From Chloroflexota bacterium (GTDB taxonomy: Bacteria > Chloroflexota > Anaerolineae > J102), in NCBI GenBank assembly GCA_013151415.1, contig JAADII010000033.1:1-43094 (forward strand): a stretch of 43,094 nt of DNA, written 5' to 3'. Below the pieces are notes generated by a model. It ran no database searches and was not told the origin of the DNA. It saw only the letters and a program-made list of their open reading frames with translations. How positions within the stretch are numbered: position 1 is the first letter of the stretch; each line of letters opens with the position of its first letter. The position numbers and the translations under genes were made by a program. Below are positions 34,027 to 43,009 of the stretch, in pieces.

Positions 34027-36848
34027 CCCGACCTCCCATCCTCGACAAGATAGCGACCATCCACCCAACCTCGCACGCCGCGCGTGGGCGATTGCACGGC
34101 GTACCAGGGCGCGCCATTGACCATATATGGCCCTTTATCCACGATCAAGCTTTCGTTGCCATTCAGTTCGAGCCAGGCCGGGTGCTCTAACCCCGGTTCG
34201 GTGCGCAGGCGCAGGGTTTGCACGCCCGGCTTGGCGCGCACGCGAATCCCTGCGCTAAACACGCGATACATGGCCAATTCACCCGGTCCGCTCAAATCAT
34301 CGGGCGGCAATGGCCGCAAATATCGGCCCAGCGCCCAACCGCGTAGGCCGGTGTCGAGCACGCGTACGCGATACCATTCGTCACCCTTTTCTTTGCGAGG
34401 CCCTTCAAGGATGACCGCGATCTGCCGCGGTTTGATCGAACCGCGCACCGGGCTTTCTCTATCCGGCCGCGCGCGCACGTTCAGGCCCCGCACATCCACC
34501 CGGATCACCGCCCGCCCGCCGGGCCATAGTCCCATCTCTTGGGTGGGCGGCGGCGGCAAAGGGATCAGGCGTTTTGGTTTGGGCGGTTTTGGCTGGCCGG
34601 CCAGCTTGGGCTTGCGCACGTTGCCATTGCACCGGTCGAACGTGGTTAGCGTTAGGCCATAGCGTTTGGCCCATTTGCGAGCGGCCGCGCGATCGCTGCC
34701 GCGTTTTGGATAAGGCACAAACATGGTCTCGCGCGCCACCTGGGGCGGCAGTTCTTTGGCCAGCGCGGGCAAGCAATAGCCCCGCCGCGACGCGTTGACG
34801 GCGGGCCGCGCCGTGGTTTTGGGTCGAGCGAATATTTCAACATACGCGCGCGGGCAACCGCGATTGAATCGTCCCGGCAAAAGATCGCACACTGGCGCAG
34901 TGTAGACGCCTTGGGGCTGAACGAACCCTTGGGGCAGGGGTTCGTCCACAAATCCCAGCGTGGGGTGCAATGCACGATTTTCCCAGATGCTTTCCATAAT
35001 ATCGTGCCAGATAGGGGCCGCGCCTTGCGAACCATAGGTGTTGCGCATGGGGCGATTGTCGCTGTTGCCAACCCATACGCCTACGGCCACATAAGATGTA
35101 TAACCTACGGTGAGGTTGTCGCGAAAGTCGTCGGTGGTGCCTGTTTTCACGGCCGCGGGTTGGCTCACATTGAGAGCCGAGTTGACGCCGAACACCTTTT
35201 GTCTCATACGCGCATCGCTGAGGATGCTGCTGATCTGATATGCCGTAATGGCCGAGACGGCTTGAGCGGGCGAGTTGGGCGAGGCCGGACGGAAAAGGAC
35301 GCGTCCGGCCTCGTCTCGGATCTCAAGGATGGGTTGCACGCGGGTGATGCGACCCTGGTTGGCGAGGATGGAGAAGGCGTGAGTGAGCTCCAACAGGCTG
35401 AGTTCATAGCCGCCCACAGCCAGGGATAGGCCATAAGTGCGAACCGGTTCGCGCCACGAGCGCACCCCCAACTTTCGAGCGGTTTCCAGCGCGGTTTCAA
35501 TCCCTATATCTTCCAGGAGTTTGATGGCCGGAACGTTGAGCGAATTGGCCAGGGCCGCGCGCACGCGCGTGGGGCCGAAAAAGCGCCCCGTGGAATTGCG
35601 AGGCGCATACCAACCGCCGTTGGCCCCGCGGTAGCGCGTGGGCGCGTCCCAGATGATGGATGCGGGCGTCCAGCCGTTTTCCAGGGCCGCGGCGTAAATG
35701 ATGGGTTTTACGGCCGAACCAGGCTGCCGCGGCCGCACAGCCATGTTCACCTGACCATCGATGCTCTCGTCGTAATAGTCGATGCTGCCCACCATGGCCA
35801 ATACCTGACCGGTGGGCGGATGGAGTATGACCACCGCGGCGTTGCTGGCCCTCACCGCCTTGCCGATCTGCGCGATCTGGCCGCGCGCAATCTGTTGGGC
35901 CAGTTGTTGGTAGCGGAGGTCGATGGACGTGGTGACTTGCAAACCTGTTCTCATGCCGTCCGGGCCATAACGCTCGTATAAAAGCTCTCGCACATAGTCC
36001 ACGAAATGGGGCGCGCGCAGCACAGGCGGTTTGGGCGGAACCAGTCGCACCTTTTCGGCCAGGGCCGCGGCCTTTTCCTGTGGGGTGATGAAGCCGTGCT
36101 CTTCCATCAAATCCAGGACCACGCGTTGCCGGGCGAAGGCCGCGTCCGGCGCGATGAAGGGGTCGTAATCATTGGGCGATTGCGGAATGCCCGCCAATAG
36201 CGCGCTTTCGGCCAAAGTGAGTTCGGCCGCGGATTTGCGAAAATAGGTTTGAGCCGCCGCCTCCACGCCATAGGCCTGATGCCCATAATAAATGGCGTTC
36301 AAATACATTTCCAGTATTTCTTCCTTGCTGTAGCGCCCTTCCAGGTCCATGGCCAGCAAGGCTTCGTCCATCTTGCGACGCAAGCTCAGTTCGTATTTTC
36401 GTTCTTCCCCGAGGATGAGGGTGCGCACCAGCTGCTGGGTGATGGTGCTCGCTCCCGACACGATTTCATCGGCCTGCCAGTTTTGGAACGCCGCGCGAGC
36501 AATGGCCGCCATATCTATGCCCGTGTGTTTGAAAAAATTTTTGTCTTCGGTGGCGATGGTGGCGTCGATGAGCGAGGGCGCTATTTGGTCCAACGCAACC
36601 ACGGTGCGCCGACCTTCGTCCGCAATCTCATAGAGAAGGTTGCCAAATCGGTCATAAATTCGCGTGGTCTGCACGGGCGGACGTCCGGCAACTTCGGTGA
36701 GACGATCGATTGCCGCCGCCACCGACGAAGAGGGTTGAGACGCGTTCCGGCGCGGCGCGGCCGTCAGAGCCAGCGCACTTTGCGGACCCAAGGCCATCCA
36801 CAGCGCAAGCAGAATCAGAGAAATGCGGGTGAAGGATCGTTTCATCAT
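34023..36848 (-). CDS. Class A penicillin-binding protein with C-terminal SH3b domains
   Basis: A 941-residue bifunctional peptidoglycan synthase (PBP1A type). An N-terminal signal anchor is followed by a GT51 transglycosylase with catalytic Glu101 in ATEDKNFFKHTG, and a transpeptidase with Ser378 in SAVKP, SLN, and KTGTT (Lys568). The tail carries a Pro/Lys-rich linker (QPKPPKPKRLIPLPPPP) and two SH3b-like domains (GLNVRARPDRES...GWALGRYL; LRLRTEPGLEH...GWVDGRYL). SH3b domains bind wall components and are unusual on class A PBPs. ATG-ATG at 36848/36845 was chosen; a TTG seven codons upstream with AAGGA is an alternative start. Confidence 0.92.
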   Translation of the reverse strand: MMKRSFTRISLILLALWMALGPQSALALTAAPRRNASQPSSSVAAAIDRLTEVAGRPPVQTTRIYDRFGNLLYEIADEGRRTVVALDQIAPSLIDATIATEDKNFFKHTGIDMAAIARAAFQNWQADEIVSGASTITQQLVRTLILGEERKYELSLRRKMDEALLAMDLEGRYSKEEILEMYLNAIYYGHQAYGVEAAAQTYFRKSAAELTLAESALLAGIPQSPNDYDPFIAPDAAFARQRVVLDLMEEHGFITPQEKAAALAEKVRLVPPKPPVLRAPHFVDYVRELLYERYGPDGMRTGLQVTTSIDLRYQQLAQQIARGQIAQIGKAVRASNAAVVILHPPTGQVLAMVGSIDYYDESIDGQVNMAVRPRQPGSAVKPIIYAAALENGWTPASIIWDAPTRYRGANGGWYAPRNSTGRFFGPTRVRAALANSLNVPAIKLLEDIGIETALETARKLGVRSWREPVRTYGLSLAVGGYELSLLELTHAFSILANQGRITRVQPILEIRDEAGRVLFRPASPNSPAQAVSAITAYQISSILSDARMRQKVFGVNSALNVSQPAAVKTGTTDDFRDNLTVGYTSYVAVGVWVGNSDNRPMRNTYGSQGAAPIWHDIMESIWENRALHPTLGFVDEPLPQGFVQPQGVYTAPVCDLLPGRFNRGCPRAYVEIFARPKTTARPAVNASRRGYCLPALAKELPPQVARETMFVPYPKRGSDRAAARKWAKRYGLTLTTFDRCNGNVRKPKLAGQPKPPKPKRLIPLPPPPTQEMGLWPGGRAVIRVDVRGLNVRARPDRESPVRGSIKPRQIAVILEGPRKEKGDEWYRVRVLDTGLRGWALGRYLRPLPPDDLSGPGELAMYRVFSAGIRVRAKPGVQTLRLRTEPGLEHPAWLELNGNESLIVDKGPYMVNGAPWYAVQSPTRGVRGWVDGRYLVEDGRSG

Positions 36849-36882
36849 ACTCAAATCTCGATGTGGCAATCATTCCTTGTTC

Positions 36883-36888
36883 ATTATA
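36883..36888 (-). promoter_or_regulatory. -10 element for the PBP-LysM operon
   Basis: A consensus TATAAT on the minus strand, but no good -35 at 17 bases. Transcription near 36876 would favour the ATG at 36848. Confidence 0.45.
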
Positions 36889-36946
36889 GACGCAACCCAA
36901 TGGCGAAAAGTAATGGCGTCTCGAGTAAAACGAAGTGTCAGGCGTA

Positions 36947-36975
36947 TTGACAAAACCCCATCGACTCGGTAGAGT
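36947..36975 (+). promoter_or_regulatory. Promoter of the mscS-hydrolase operon
   Basis: TTGACA, 17 bases, TAGAGT; about 55 bases of leader to the ATG. Confidence 0.7.
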
Positions 36976-37035
36976 GCACATATGCCATGTTATCCGCTGC
37001 GCTTGAGCATTGTCGTCTGATTTAAGGAGTGAGCC

Positions 37036-38145
37036 ATGACATTCTTCCAGCTCGATCAATGGTCCGCCCTGTTAACCGCCGCGTTCATCATTTTCGGTTT
37101 TGCTGTGGGGGCGCGGCTCATGTGGTGGACGTTGACTCACATAGTTTTGCCATCGGCGCGTAAGAGCGCCACCAAATTGGATGATTTGGTCCTCGAAGCT
37201 TTGCGGGTTCCCGTTTCGGCCGCCATTATTGTATTGGGGTTCGTGGTGGCGCGTTCATATGTATACGCGGCGTTCCCTCAGTGGGAAAAATACGAGCGAG
37301 ATTTTCTTTTCATCGCCTATGCCACCATTGGTTATCTTGCTGTTTATCGTTTGACCTCCAAGTTGATGTGGTGGTATTTGCACGAAAAGGCCAAGGAGAC
37401 CGAAACGCACATCGATGACCATTTCTTGCCCTTCTTTCGGCGAGTCATGCTCATCGTATTGACCCTGATCTATTTCATTTTGATCCTCAATCGGTTCGGC
37501 GTTTCGGTGACCAGCCTGGTCGCGGCTTTGGGTGTGACCTCGTTGGCCGTGGCATTGGCCGCTCAGTCTTCACTCAGCGACCTGATCTCCGGTTTTCTTA
37601 TTCTTGCGGACCAACCCTTTCGCATTGGTGATCGCATCAACATCGCTGAATTGGATTTGGTGGGCGATGTAGTTGACATTGGCTTACGCTCCACTCACAT
37701 ACTCACGCTCGATCATCGCATGGTCGTTGTGCCAAACACGCTCATCGCCAACAATATCATTATCAATGAAGCCTATCCTGACCCAGCCCTACGCGTGGAC
37801 ATTCCTGTAGGCGTCGCCTATGGCGTGGATGTGCGCCACGCCAAGGCCGTCATCCTTGCCGGACTGCGCAATATCAAGGCGGTGCACTTGTTAAGGCCGC
37901 CCGAAGTGTTGTTCATAAGCATGGGCGATTCGGCTTTGAATCTGGAAGTGCGATGTTGGATCGACACTTATTCCAATCGTCCTCGACTCATCGACCGCAT
38001 CAATGAGAACATTTATCAATCCCTCACCGAAGCCGGCATCGAAATTCCCTTCCCTCAACGCACGGTCTGGCATCGACTGGAGCCGGATGCCGTGGAGCAA
38101 TGGCGCGAAGCCCTGGCGCATGACAAACCCATGAGAACATCATGA
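37036..38145 (+). CDS. MscS-family mechanosensitive channel
   Basis: A 369-residue membrane protein with four or five hydrophobic segments. The pore-lining helix resembles MscS TM3 (SLVAALGVTSLAVALAAQSS), followed by LSDLISGFLILADQPFRIGD, the classical junction with the beta domain, and VVVPNTLIANNIIIN. These channels open under membrane tension and release solutes during osmotic downshock. AAGGAG lies before the start. An alpha/beta hydrolase gene overlaps its stop (ATGA), which suggests cotranslation. Confidence 0.92.
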   Translation: MTFFQLDQWSALLTAAFIIFGFAVGARLMWWTLTHIVLPSARKSATKLDDLVLEALRVPVSAAIIVLGFVVARSYVYAAFPQWEKYERDFLFIAYATIGYLAVYRLTSKLMWWYLHEKAKETETHIDDHFLPFFRRVMLIVLTLIYFILILNRFGVSVTSLVAALGVTSLAVALAAQSSLSDLISGFLILADQPFRIGDRINIAELDLVGDVVDIGLRSTHILTLDHRMVVVPNTLIANNIIINEAYPDPALRVDIPVGVAYGVDVRHAKAVILAGLRNIKAVHLLRPPEVLFISMGDSALNLEVRCWIDTYSNRPRLIDRINENIYQSLTEAGIEIPFPQRTVWHRLEPDAVEQWREALAHDKPMRTS

Positions 38146-39422
38146 AAAAGCATCTTTCCCTTTTCTCCACCCTGCTGGTCATCTTCAGCGCAGCGCCTTA
38201 CGTTCGTTTTCGTTTTCCACCAGCCAGCGTGATTTGGTGGCCCATCAAATTGGCTGCGGGCGCGTTGGCCCCGCTGTTGGCCGTGGCGGGCGCATGGAAT
38301 GCGCTTTTGGGGTTGGCGCGGCGAGAGCCGTTTCGCACAGGAGCGGGGCTGATCGCCGCGCTTTTCGCCGCGTTTTACACGCGCGCGGTCACGCGACCAC
38401 ATCGCGGCTTTGAAGAGGCGTTCGGCCCGGATTGGGAGGCGCGCATCCCGCCTGAGCAACGACGACGCATGGCTTCCCGTCGCTGGACGCCCATCGCCTT
38501 GCCCTCCGGCGCCTGGCAATGGCATCGCGATTTCATCTATGGGCAAAGCCCGGCCACGCGTCGGCCTCTATTGGCCGACATCTGGCGTCCGGGCCCGGGC
38601 GTCAGGCCTTCCGGTCTGATCGTGATTTACATCCATGGCGGGGCCTGGGTGATGGGCGATAAAGATATGTACACGCGCGCTTTCTTCCGCCGACTTGCAG
38701 GGCAAGGACACGTGATCATGGATGTGGCTTACACTCTGTGGCCGGAAAGCGACATGCAAAGCATGGTTACAGAGATCAAGCAAGCGATCTTGTGGATGAA
38801 GGCGCGTGCGGCCGAATTCAAGGCCGACCCCGAACGCATTGTGCTCATGGGCTCGTCCGCTGGCGGTCATCTGGCTTTGCTTGCCGCCTACACGCCCAAT
38901 CATCCCGCGTTTCAACCCAAAGGCTGGGAAGGCGACACCGCGGTGCGGGCGGTGGTTGGTTATTATCCACCGGTCGATCTCGAAGATGTTCATCGCTACG
39001 GTCAGATGGTGTTCGAGGATTATCTGGCCTCGAAGCGCGTGCGTCGCGCGCTGGCCATCGCCGAGCTAAAGCTCATGAAGATGTATCCCGAGGCCGCGCG
39101 GCGTCAAAAAGAAATTTCTCTCGTGGCTGCGATTCTGGGCGGAACGCCCGAGCAGATTCCCGAGACCTACCGTTTGCTCTCGCCCATTCACCATGTGGGG
39201 CTTGACGCGCCGCCCACGTTGTTGCTGCCGGCCGGCGATGATTTCTTCATGCTCACCCCGGCCGTGCATCGGCTCTATGCCCGCTTGCGCGAGGCCAATG
39301 TCCCCGCGATCATGGTGGAATATCCCTATTCGGATCACGCCTTCGATCTGATCCTGCCCCAGGTTTCGCCGGTTGCCCAGGCCGCGACCTATGAGGTGGA
39401 GCGGTTTCTGGGGTTGTTCTGA
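38142..39422 (+). CDS. Alpha/beta hydrolase (HSL/carboxylesterase-like)
   Basis: A 426-residue protein with two N-terminal hydrophobic segments (about 5-25 and 35-58) and an alpha/beta hydrolase domain. The oxyanion motif HGGAW is near 165, and the nucleophile elbow GSSAGG (Ser about 239) precedes an Asp region (LPAGDD) and a C-terminal His (SDHAFDL). These mark the esterase/lipase group related to hormone-sensitive lipase. The membrane segments suggest it acts at the inner membrane. The substrate is unknown. It overlaps the mscS-like gene by four bases. Confidence 0.85.
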   Translation: MKKHLSLFSTLLVIFSAAPYVRFRFPPASVIWWPIKLAAGALAPLLAVAGAWNALLGLARREPFRTGAGLIAALFAAFYTRAVTRPHRGFEEAFGPDWEARIPPEQRRRMASRRWTPIALPSGAWQWHRDFIYGQSPATRRPLLADIWRPGPGVRPSGLIVIYIHGGAWVMGDKDMYTRAFFRRLAGQGHVIMDVAYTLWPESDMQSMVTEIKQAILWMKARAAEFKADPERIVLMGSSAGGHLALLAAYTPNHPAFQPKGWEGDTAVRAVVGYYPPVDLEDVHRYGQMVFEDYLASKRVRRALAIAELKLMKMYPEAARRQKEISLVAAILGGTPEQIPETYRLLSPIHHVGLDAPPTLLLPAGDDFFMLTPAVHRLYARLREANVPAIMVEYPYSDHAFDLILPQVSPVAQAATYEVERFLGLF

Positions 39423-39428
39423 AAAAAG

Positions 39429-39504
39429 CGTCCGATGTCCAACGTCCAATGTCCAGGGTGAGCTGGTTGGTGGACGGCGAGACGATGGACGATAAGACGA
39501 AAAG
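39429..39504. repeat. Short-period word repeat between hydrolase and PPTase genes
   Basis: Variants of 'gtccaa' (gatgtcca-acgtcca-atgtcca) recur every 7-9 bases, followed by imperfect complementary words (gatggacgataagacg). Confidence 0.6.
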
Positions 39505-39519
39505 TTGTCAATCGTCCTC

Positions 39520-40275
39520 ATGCTTTTCACTTTGGCTCAATCCAGCTTTGCGCATCCCGCTTTGGCCCTGGGCCTGGCGCCAACCGGGCTGCTGGCCCCA
39601 GCGGAGCATACGCGTCTGGAGGGGCTGCGGCTGGTGAGGCGGCGGCGCGAATGGCTGCTGGGACGCTGGACGGCCAAGCATTTGGTGCGGCATGTGTTGT
39701 GGCGCGCGCAGGGCGAAGGGCCGGCGTTGAGCGCGATTTTCATCGGCAATGATGAGCGCGGAGCGCCCTACGCGGCGCGATGCGTGGGACAAGAGGCGCG
39801 ACCCGAGAGATTGCCCATGTCGCTTTCCATAAGCCATTCAGAACACATCGCGTTTTGCGCGGCCTGGTGGGGCCAGAGCCTACGCGTGGGCGCGGATGTG
39901 GAGCGCATCGCGCCGCTCGATTCCGCGTGGATGGATGCTTTTCTCAATGAGCGCGAGCGCGTATGGTTAGAAAAGGCTCGTTCTCGCGCGATTCCAGCTC
40001 ATAGCTCCGGCGCTTTTGGGTCGGATTCTGAATTCGCCGTCTGGTTGACCGCGATATGGAGCGCAAAGGAGGCCGCGCTCAAGGCGTTGCGTCTGGGCCT
40101 GCGCCGAGCAGACCCTCGTCTTGTCACCTGTCATCTCGGCTCGTCGGTCGCGCTCATCGAACGTTGGCGCGCTGTGCGGCTGACCCTCGCACCCGAACTC
40201 GTTCCCGCGTCGAGCCAGGTCAACGCCTGGTGGCGATTCGAGTCGCCTTACGTCTTTGCGGTTGTGGTGGTTTGA
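39520..40275 (+). CDS. 4'-phosphopantetheinyl transferase (Sfp type)
   Basis: A ~251-residue enzyme that moves phosphopantetheine from CoA to a carrier-protein serine. The Sfp signatures are visible: GADVER (Asp126, Glu128, magnesium ligands), WSAKEAALKA (Lys183-Glu184), and an upstream SISHSEHIAFCAA. It would activate acyl, peptidyl or lysine-pathway carrier proteins, none of which is in this window. The start is uncertain: ATG at 39520 or TTG at 39505. The gene begins immediately after a word-repeat spacer and has no clear promoter of its own. Confidence 0.83.
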   Translation: MLFTLAQSSFAHPALALGLAPTGLLAPAEHTRLEGLRLVRRRREWLLGRWTAKHLVRHVLWRAQGEGPALSAIFIGNDERGAPYAARCVGQEARPERLPMSLSISHSEHIAFCAAWWGQSLRVGADVERIAPLDSAWMDAFLNERERVWLEKARSRAIPAHSSGAFGSDSEFAVWLTAIWSAKEAALKALRLGLRRADPRLVTCHLGSSVALIERWRAVRLTLAPELVPASSQVNAWWRFESPYVFAVVVV

Positions 40276-40368
40276 AAGGATGAATCCGTCGGCTTTTGAC
40301 TGTAAGCCAGCGTTGCCTGTTTCAATCGGCGCGCGTCCAAATTGAAACGCCCCCCTTTCTCATCCGCG

Positions 40369-40397
40369 TTGACACCAAAGCGTCGAAATGCTACTAT
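40369..40397 (+). promoter_or_regulatory. Promoter of the Uma2 gene
   Basis: TTGACA, 17 bases, TACTAT, with a ~75-base leader to the Uma2 ATG. Confidence 0.72.
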
Positions 40398-40420
40398 TGG
40401 TGAAAACCGCTCCCGTTGAT

Positions 40421-40472
40421 CCCCAACCACCCGACCAACAGACCACGCGACTACACGACTACGCGAGCAACC
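40421..40472. repeat. Short-period word repeat before the Uma2 gene
   Basis: Words such as ccaaccacc, cgaccaac and cgactacacgactacgcg repeat every 7-9 bases, ending eight bases before the start codon; no Shine-Dalgarno is present. Confidence 0.6.
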
Positions 40473-40479
40473 CTCTATT

Positions 40480-41118
40480 ATGACAGCCATCGCCTTCACC
40501 CGCGTTGAAGTGGCCGAACGCATGACTTCGGCCGATTTCTTTCGCCTCGCGCCCGAAACGCAAAAAGCCGAACTCATCGACGGAGCAATGATCGTGGCCT
40601 CTCCCGCATCGACCATTCATGAACAGCTTTTCTCTTTCCTCTTCTCGTTGTTGCGCATTTATTGCGAAGACAAAAACCTTGGCACTGTGTTAGGTTCTCG
40701 CACCGCGGTGGAGTTGGCCCTCGATCAGGTGTATGAGCCGGATATTTTGTTCGTGGCCCGCGAGCGCGAGCATATCATCGAGTCCAACGGCGTGTTCGGT
40801 GCGCCGGATCTGGTCATCGAGATACTGTCCGCGAGCACGGCGTCGTATGATCGGGGACCGAAGTTTCGCGGTTACGAGGCCGCAGGCGTGAAGGAGTTAT
40901 GGTTGATCGATCCATACGGCCCCGCGGGGACCGAGTTCTATCGTTTGGAGAGCGGGCGCTATGTGGCTGTGGGCGTGGGGCCGGATCAAACGGTGCGCTC
41001 GCAAGTCATTCCCGGCTTCTGGCTCAAGACCAACTGGCTCTGGCCCGGCGAAGGCCGCGTCTCGGTGCGCGAAGCCCTGGCGGAAATCGAACAATCAACA
41101 ACCAACGGTGAACTGTGA
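40480..41118 (+). CDS. Uma2-family (DUF820) PD-(D/E)xK endonuclease-like protein
   Basis: A 212-residue protein with the Uma2 pattern: YEPDILFVA, then PDLVIEILSAST, and KFRGYEAAGVKELWLIDP. These match the restriction-endonuclease-like core (Asp, Glu-x-Lys-type positions). The family is highly expanded in cyanobacteria and Chloroflexota, and its physiological role is unclear. The last residues (EQSTTNGEL) come from a word repeat that continues into the spacer. It has its own promoter. Confidence 0.86.
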   Translation: MTAIAFTRVEVAERMTSADFFRLAPETQKAELIDGAMIVASPASTIHEQLFSFLFSLLRIYCEDKNLGTVLGSRTAVELALDQVYEPDILFVAREREHIIESNGVFGAPDLVIEILSASTASYDRGPKFRGYEAAGVKELWLIDPYGPAGTEFYRLESGRYVAVGVGPDQTVRSQVIPGFWLKTNWLWPGEGRVSVREALAEIEQSTTNGEL

Positions 41119-41142
41119 ACCGTGAACAAACCAACCATGAAC
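41093..41142. repeat. Word repeat spanning the Uma2 end and nuoE start
   Basis: Variants of 'caaccaac' and 'gtgaac' (ggtgaactgtgaaccgtgaac) recur every 6-8 bases across the gene junction and include the alternative GTG start of nuoE. Confidence 0.6.
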
Positions 41143-41595
41143 CCTTCCATCGAACCCATTCTTCAACGCTATGAGGGCAAAGGGCGCGCCTATTTGCTGC
41201 CCTGTTTGCTGGATGTTCAGGATGTGTCCGGCTGGCTGGATGAGGAAACCTGTCTGGCCATTGGCGAAACGCTGGGCGTTCCTCTGGTGCAGATTCATGA
41301 TGTGATTCAGTTCTACGCGCTGCTCTACGACAAGCCCGTGGGCGAGCGCATCATTCGCGTCTGCGATGACGTTCCCTGTTATCTGGCCGGGAGCGAGGCG
41401 ATTGCGGAGGCGCTGGCGCAACGGTTGGGCCTGGACCCGGAACACGGCGGAACCACGACCGACGGCAAGTGGACGCTGGAAATCCATCCCTGTTTGGGGC
41501 GATGCGAGCAAGCGCCTTTTCTGCTCATCGATGATGAAGAGCATGGGCATGTGCGGCCTGAGCAGCTCGAAGCCTGGTTGGAGGTGGGGGCATGA
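41137..41595 (+). CDS. nuoE: NuoE-like [2Fe-2S] subunit
   Basis: A 152-residue thioredoxin-like ferredoxin of the NuoE/24-kDa family. The four cluster ligands are Cys76 and Cys81 (C-x4-C) and Cys119 and Cys123 (C-x3-C), the canonical spacing. It passes electrons from NADH to, or from, the flavin subunit in complex I, bidirectional hydrogenases or formate dehydrogenases. ATG at 41137 was chosen; a GTG at 41122 lies in a repeat. The stop overlaps the NuoF start by four bases (ATGA). Confidence 0.9.
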   Translation: MNPSIEPILQRYEGKGRAYLLPCLLDVQDVSGWLDEETCLAIGETLGVPLVQIHDVIQFYALLYDKPVGERIIRVCDDVPCYLAGSEAIAEALAQRLGLDPEHGGTTTDGKWTLEIHPCLGRCEQAPFLLIDDEEHGHVRPEQLEAWLEVGA

Positions 41596-42953
41596 GCTAT
41601 CAACCGGTGCTCACCGCGCGGGTGGGCAAGGTGGACCCAACCAGCCTGGATGATTACAAGGCGCATGGCGGGTTTCAGGCGTTGGAGCGGGCCGTGGAGA
41701 TCGGCCGTGATGCGATCATCGACATCGTGACGCAGGCCAATGTGTTGGGTCGCGGGGGCGCGGCTTTTCCGGCCGGCATCAAGTGGAAGGCCGTGAACGA
41801 GGAGCGAGCGCCCAAGTTCGTGGTCGCGAACGCGGATGAATCGGAGCCGGGCACGTTCAAGGATCGCATCATCATGGAGCAAGACCCCTTTTCGCTGGTG
41901 GAGGGGATGATCATCGCCGGGTATGCGACCGGGGCCGAACAGGGCTATATTTACATTCGCGGGGAGTACGCCAGGGCCATCGAGCGGGTGCAACACGCGG
42001 TGGACGCATGTTATCAGGCCGGTTATCTGGGTCGCGACATCCTGGATACGGGCTACGCCCTGGAAATCGAGGTGCGTCGCGGCGCGGGCGCGTATATCTG
42101 CGGCGAGGAGACCGCGCTGTTCGAGAGCATCGAGGGCAAGCGGGGTTTTCCCCGGCTCAAGCCGCCCTATCCCACGCAGGCGGGCTTGTTTGGCCGGCCC
42201 ACGCTCATCAACAATGTGGAGACGCTCATCAACGCGCTGCCGCTCGTGCTTTACGGCCCGGATTGGTACAAACGTCTGGGGCCGGTGGATTCGCCCGGGC
42301 CCAAGCTTTACTGTCTGTCGGGACGGGTGCGCCGGCCGGGTCTGGTGGAAGCGCCCATGGGCACGTCGTTGTATGAGCTGATCTATGATTACGGCGGCGG
42401 CGTCACGGGAAGCGGCGAGTTGGGCGGCGTGCTGTTGGGCGGCGCGGCCGGCATGTTCGTCACGCCCGATTATGTGGATGTGTACATGGATTTCGCCACG
42501 CTCAACGAGGTGGGCGCGGCCCTGGGTTCGGGCGTGGTCATGGTGTTCGACACGTCGGTGGACATGAAGCAGGTGCTGAAGCGCATCGCCCGCTTCTTCG
42601 CTCACGAATCCTGCGGCAAGTGCTATCCTTGCCAGCTCGGCACACAGCGCCAAATGGAGATTGTTTATCGCCTGGCCGCAGACCGTTTGCGCGATGGCGA
42701 CATGGTTTTGTTGAAGGATGTGGGCCAGGCCATGACCGAGGCCAGCATTTGCGGCCTGGGCCAGACTGCGCACAGCGCCATTCGCACCGCGTTGGATCGA
42801 TTCGATTTTGACCCCGCCCGCGAGCGGTCGCTTCAGGAGGTTTTGAACCACGGGTGGCGCGAATTTACGCGGATGCGTCCCGGCTACCTATTTTTGGCGA
42901 ATTTACAAAAAGTACTGTTTTTGTATTTTATGGTGATAAGCACTCGTAATTAA
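41592..42953 (+). CDS. nuoF: NuoF-like NADH-binding flavoprotein subunit
   Basis: A 453-residue FMN and [4Fe-4S] protein. NADH/FMN motifs GRGGAAFPAGIKW and ADESEPGTFKDR are followed by GAGAYICGEETAL and NNVETL. The cluster ligands are Cys341, Cys344, Cys347 and Cys387 (ICGLGQT). It oxidises NADH, or reduces NAD, and exchanges electrons with NuoE. The final ~24 residues (from PGYLFLANLQ on) are AT-rich, hydrophobic and unlike the family, so the end may have been rewritten by an insertion or deletion. The partial gene downstream suggests a formate-dehydrogenase-type or complex-I-type complex. Confidence 0.9.
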   Translation: MSYQPVLTARVGKVDPTSLDDYKAHGGFQALERAVEIGRDAIIDIVTQANVLGRGGAAFPAGIKWKAVNEERAPKFVVANADESEPGTFKDRIIMEQDPFSLVEGMIIAGYATGAEQGYIYIRGEYARAIERVQHAVDACYQAGYLGRDILDTGYALEIEVRRGAGAYICGEETALFESIEGKRGFPRLKPPYPTQAGLFGRPTLINNVETLINALPLVLYGPDWYKRLGPVDSPGPKLYCLSGRVRRPGLVEAPMGTSLYELIYDYGGGVTGSGELGGVLLGGAAGMFVTPDYVDVYMDFATLNEVGAALGSGVVMVFDTSVDMKQVLKRIARFFAHESCGKCYPCQLGTQRQMEIVYRLAADRLRDGDMVLLKDVGQAMTEASICGLGQTAHSAIRTALDRFDFDPARERSLQEVLNHGWREFTRMRPGYLFLANLQKVLFLYFMVISTRN

Positions 42954-42961
42954 CCATTTAT

Positions 42962-43009
42962 CCCGTATTATTGCGCAATATGCGATATAATTGCGCAATG
43001 CGGGTTTTT
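42962..43009 (+). terminator. Twin ATTGCGCAAT palindromes forming a terminator-like hairpin
   Basis: ATTGCGCAAT, itself a perfect palindrome, occurs at 42970-42979 and 42990-42999, exactly 20 bp apart. Because the copies are self-complementary they pair with each other; CCCG and CGGG extend the stem, and TTTTT follows. It can act as an intrinsic terminator after nuoF or as a two-site operator for the next gene. Confidence 0.65.

Noticed and set aside
33244-36918. Short direct repeat around AAAGTAATGGC upstream of fhs and the PBP gene
   Set aside because: Only about 11-12 bases and at different distances from the promoters; compatible with chance.
40319-40348. CRISPR-like unit GTTTCAAT...ATTGAAAC
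   Set aside because: It is a single hairpin with no second copy or spacers nearby. The ATTGAAAC ending only resembles CRISPR repeats; a weak terminator after the PPTase gene is more likely.
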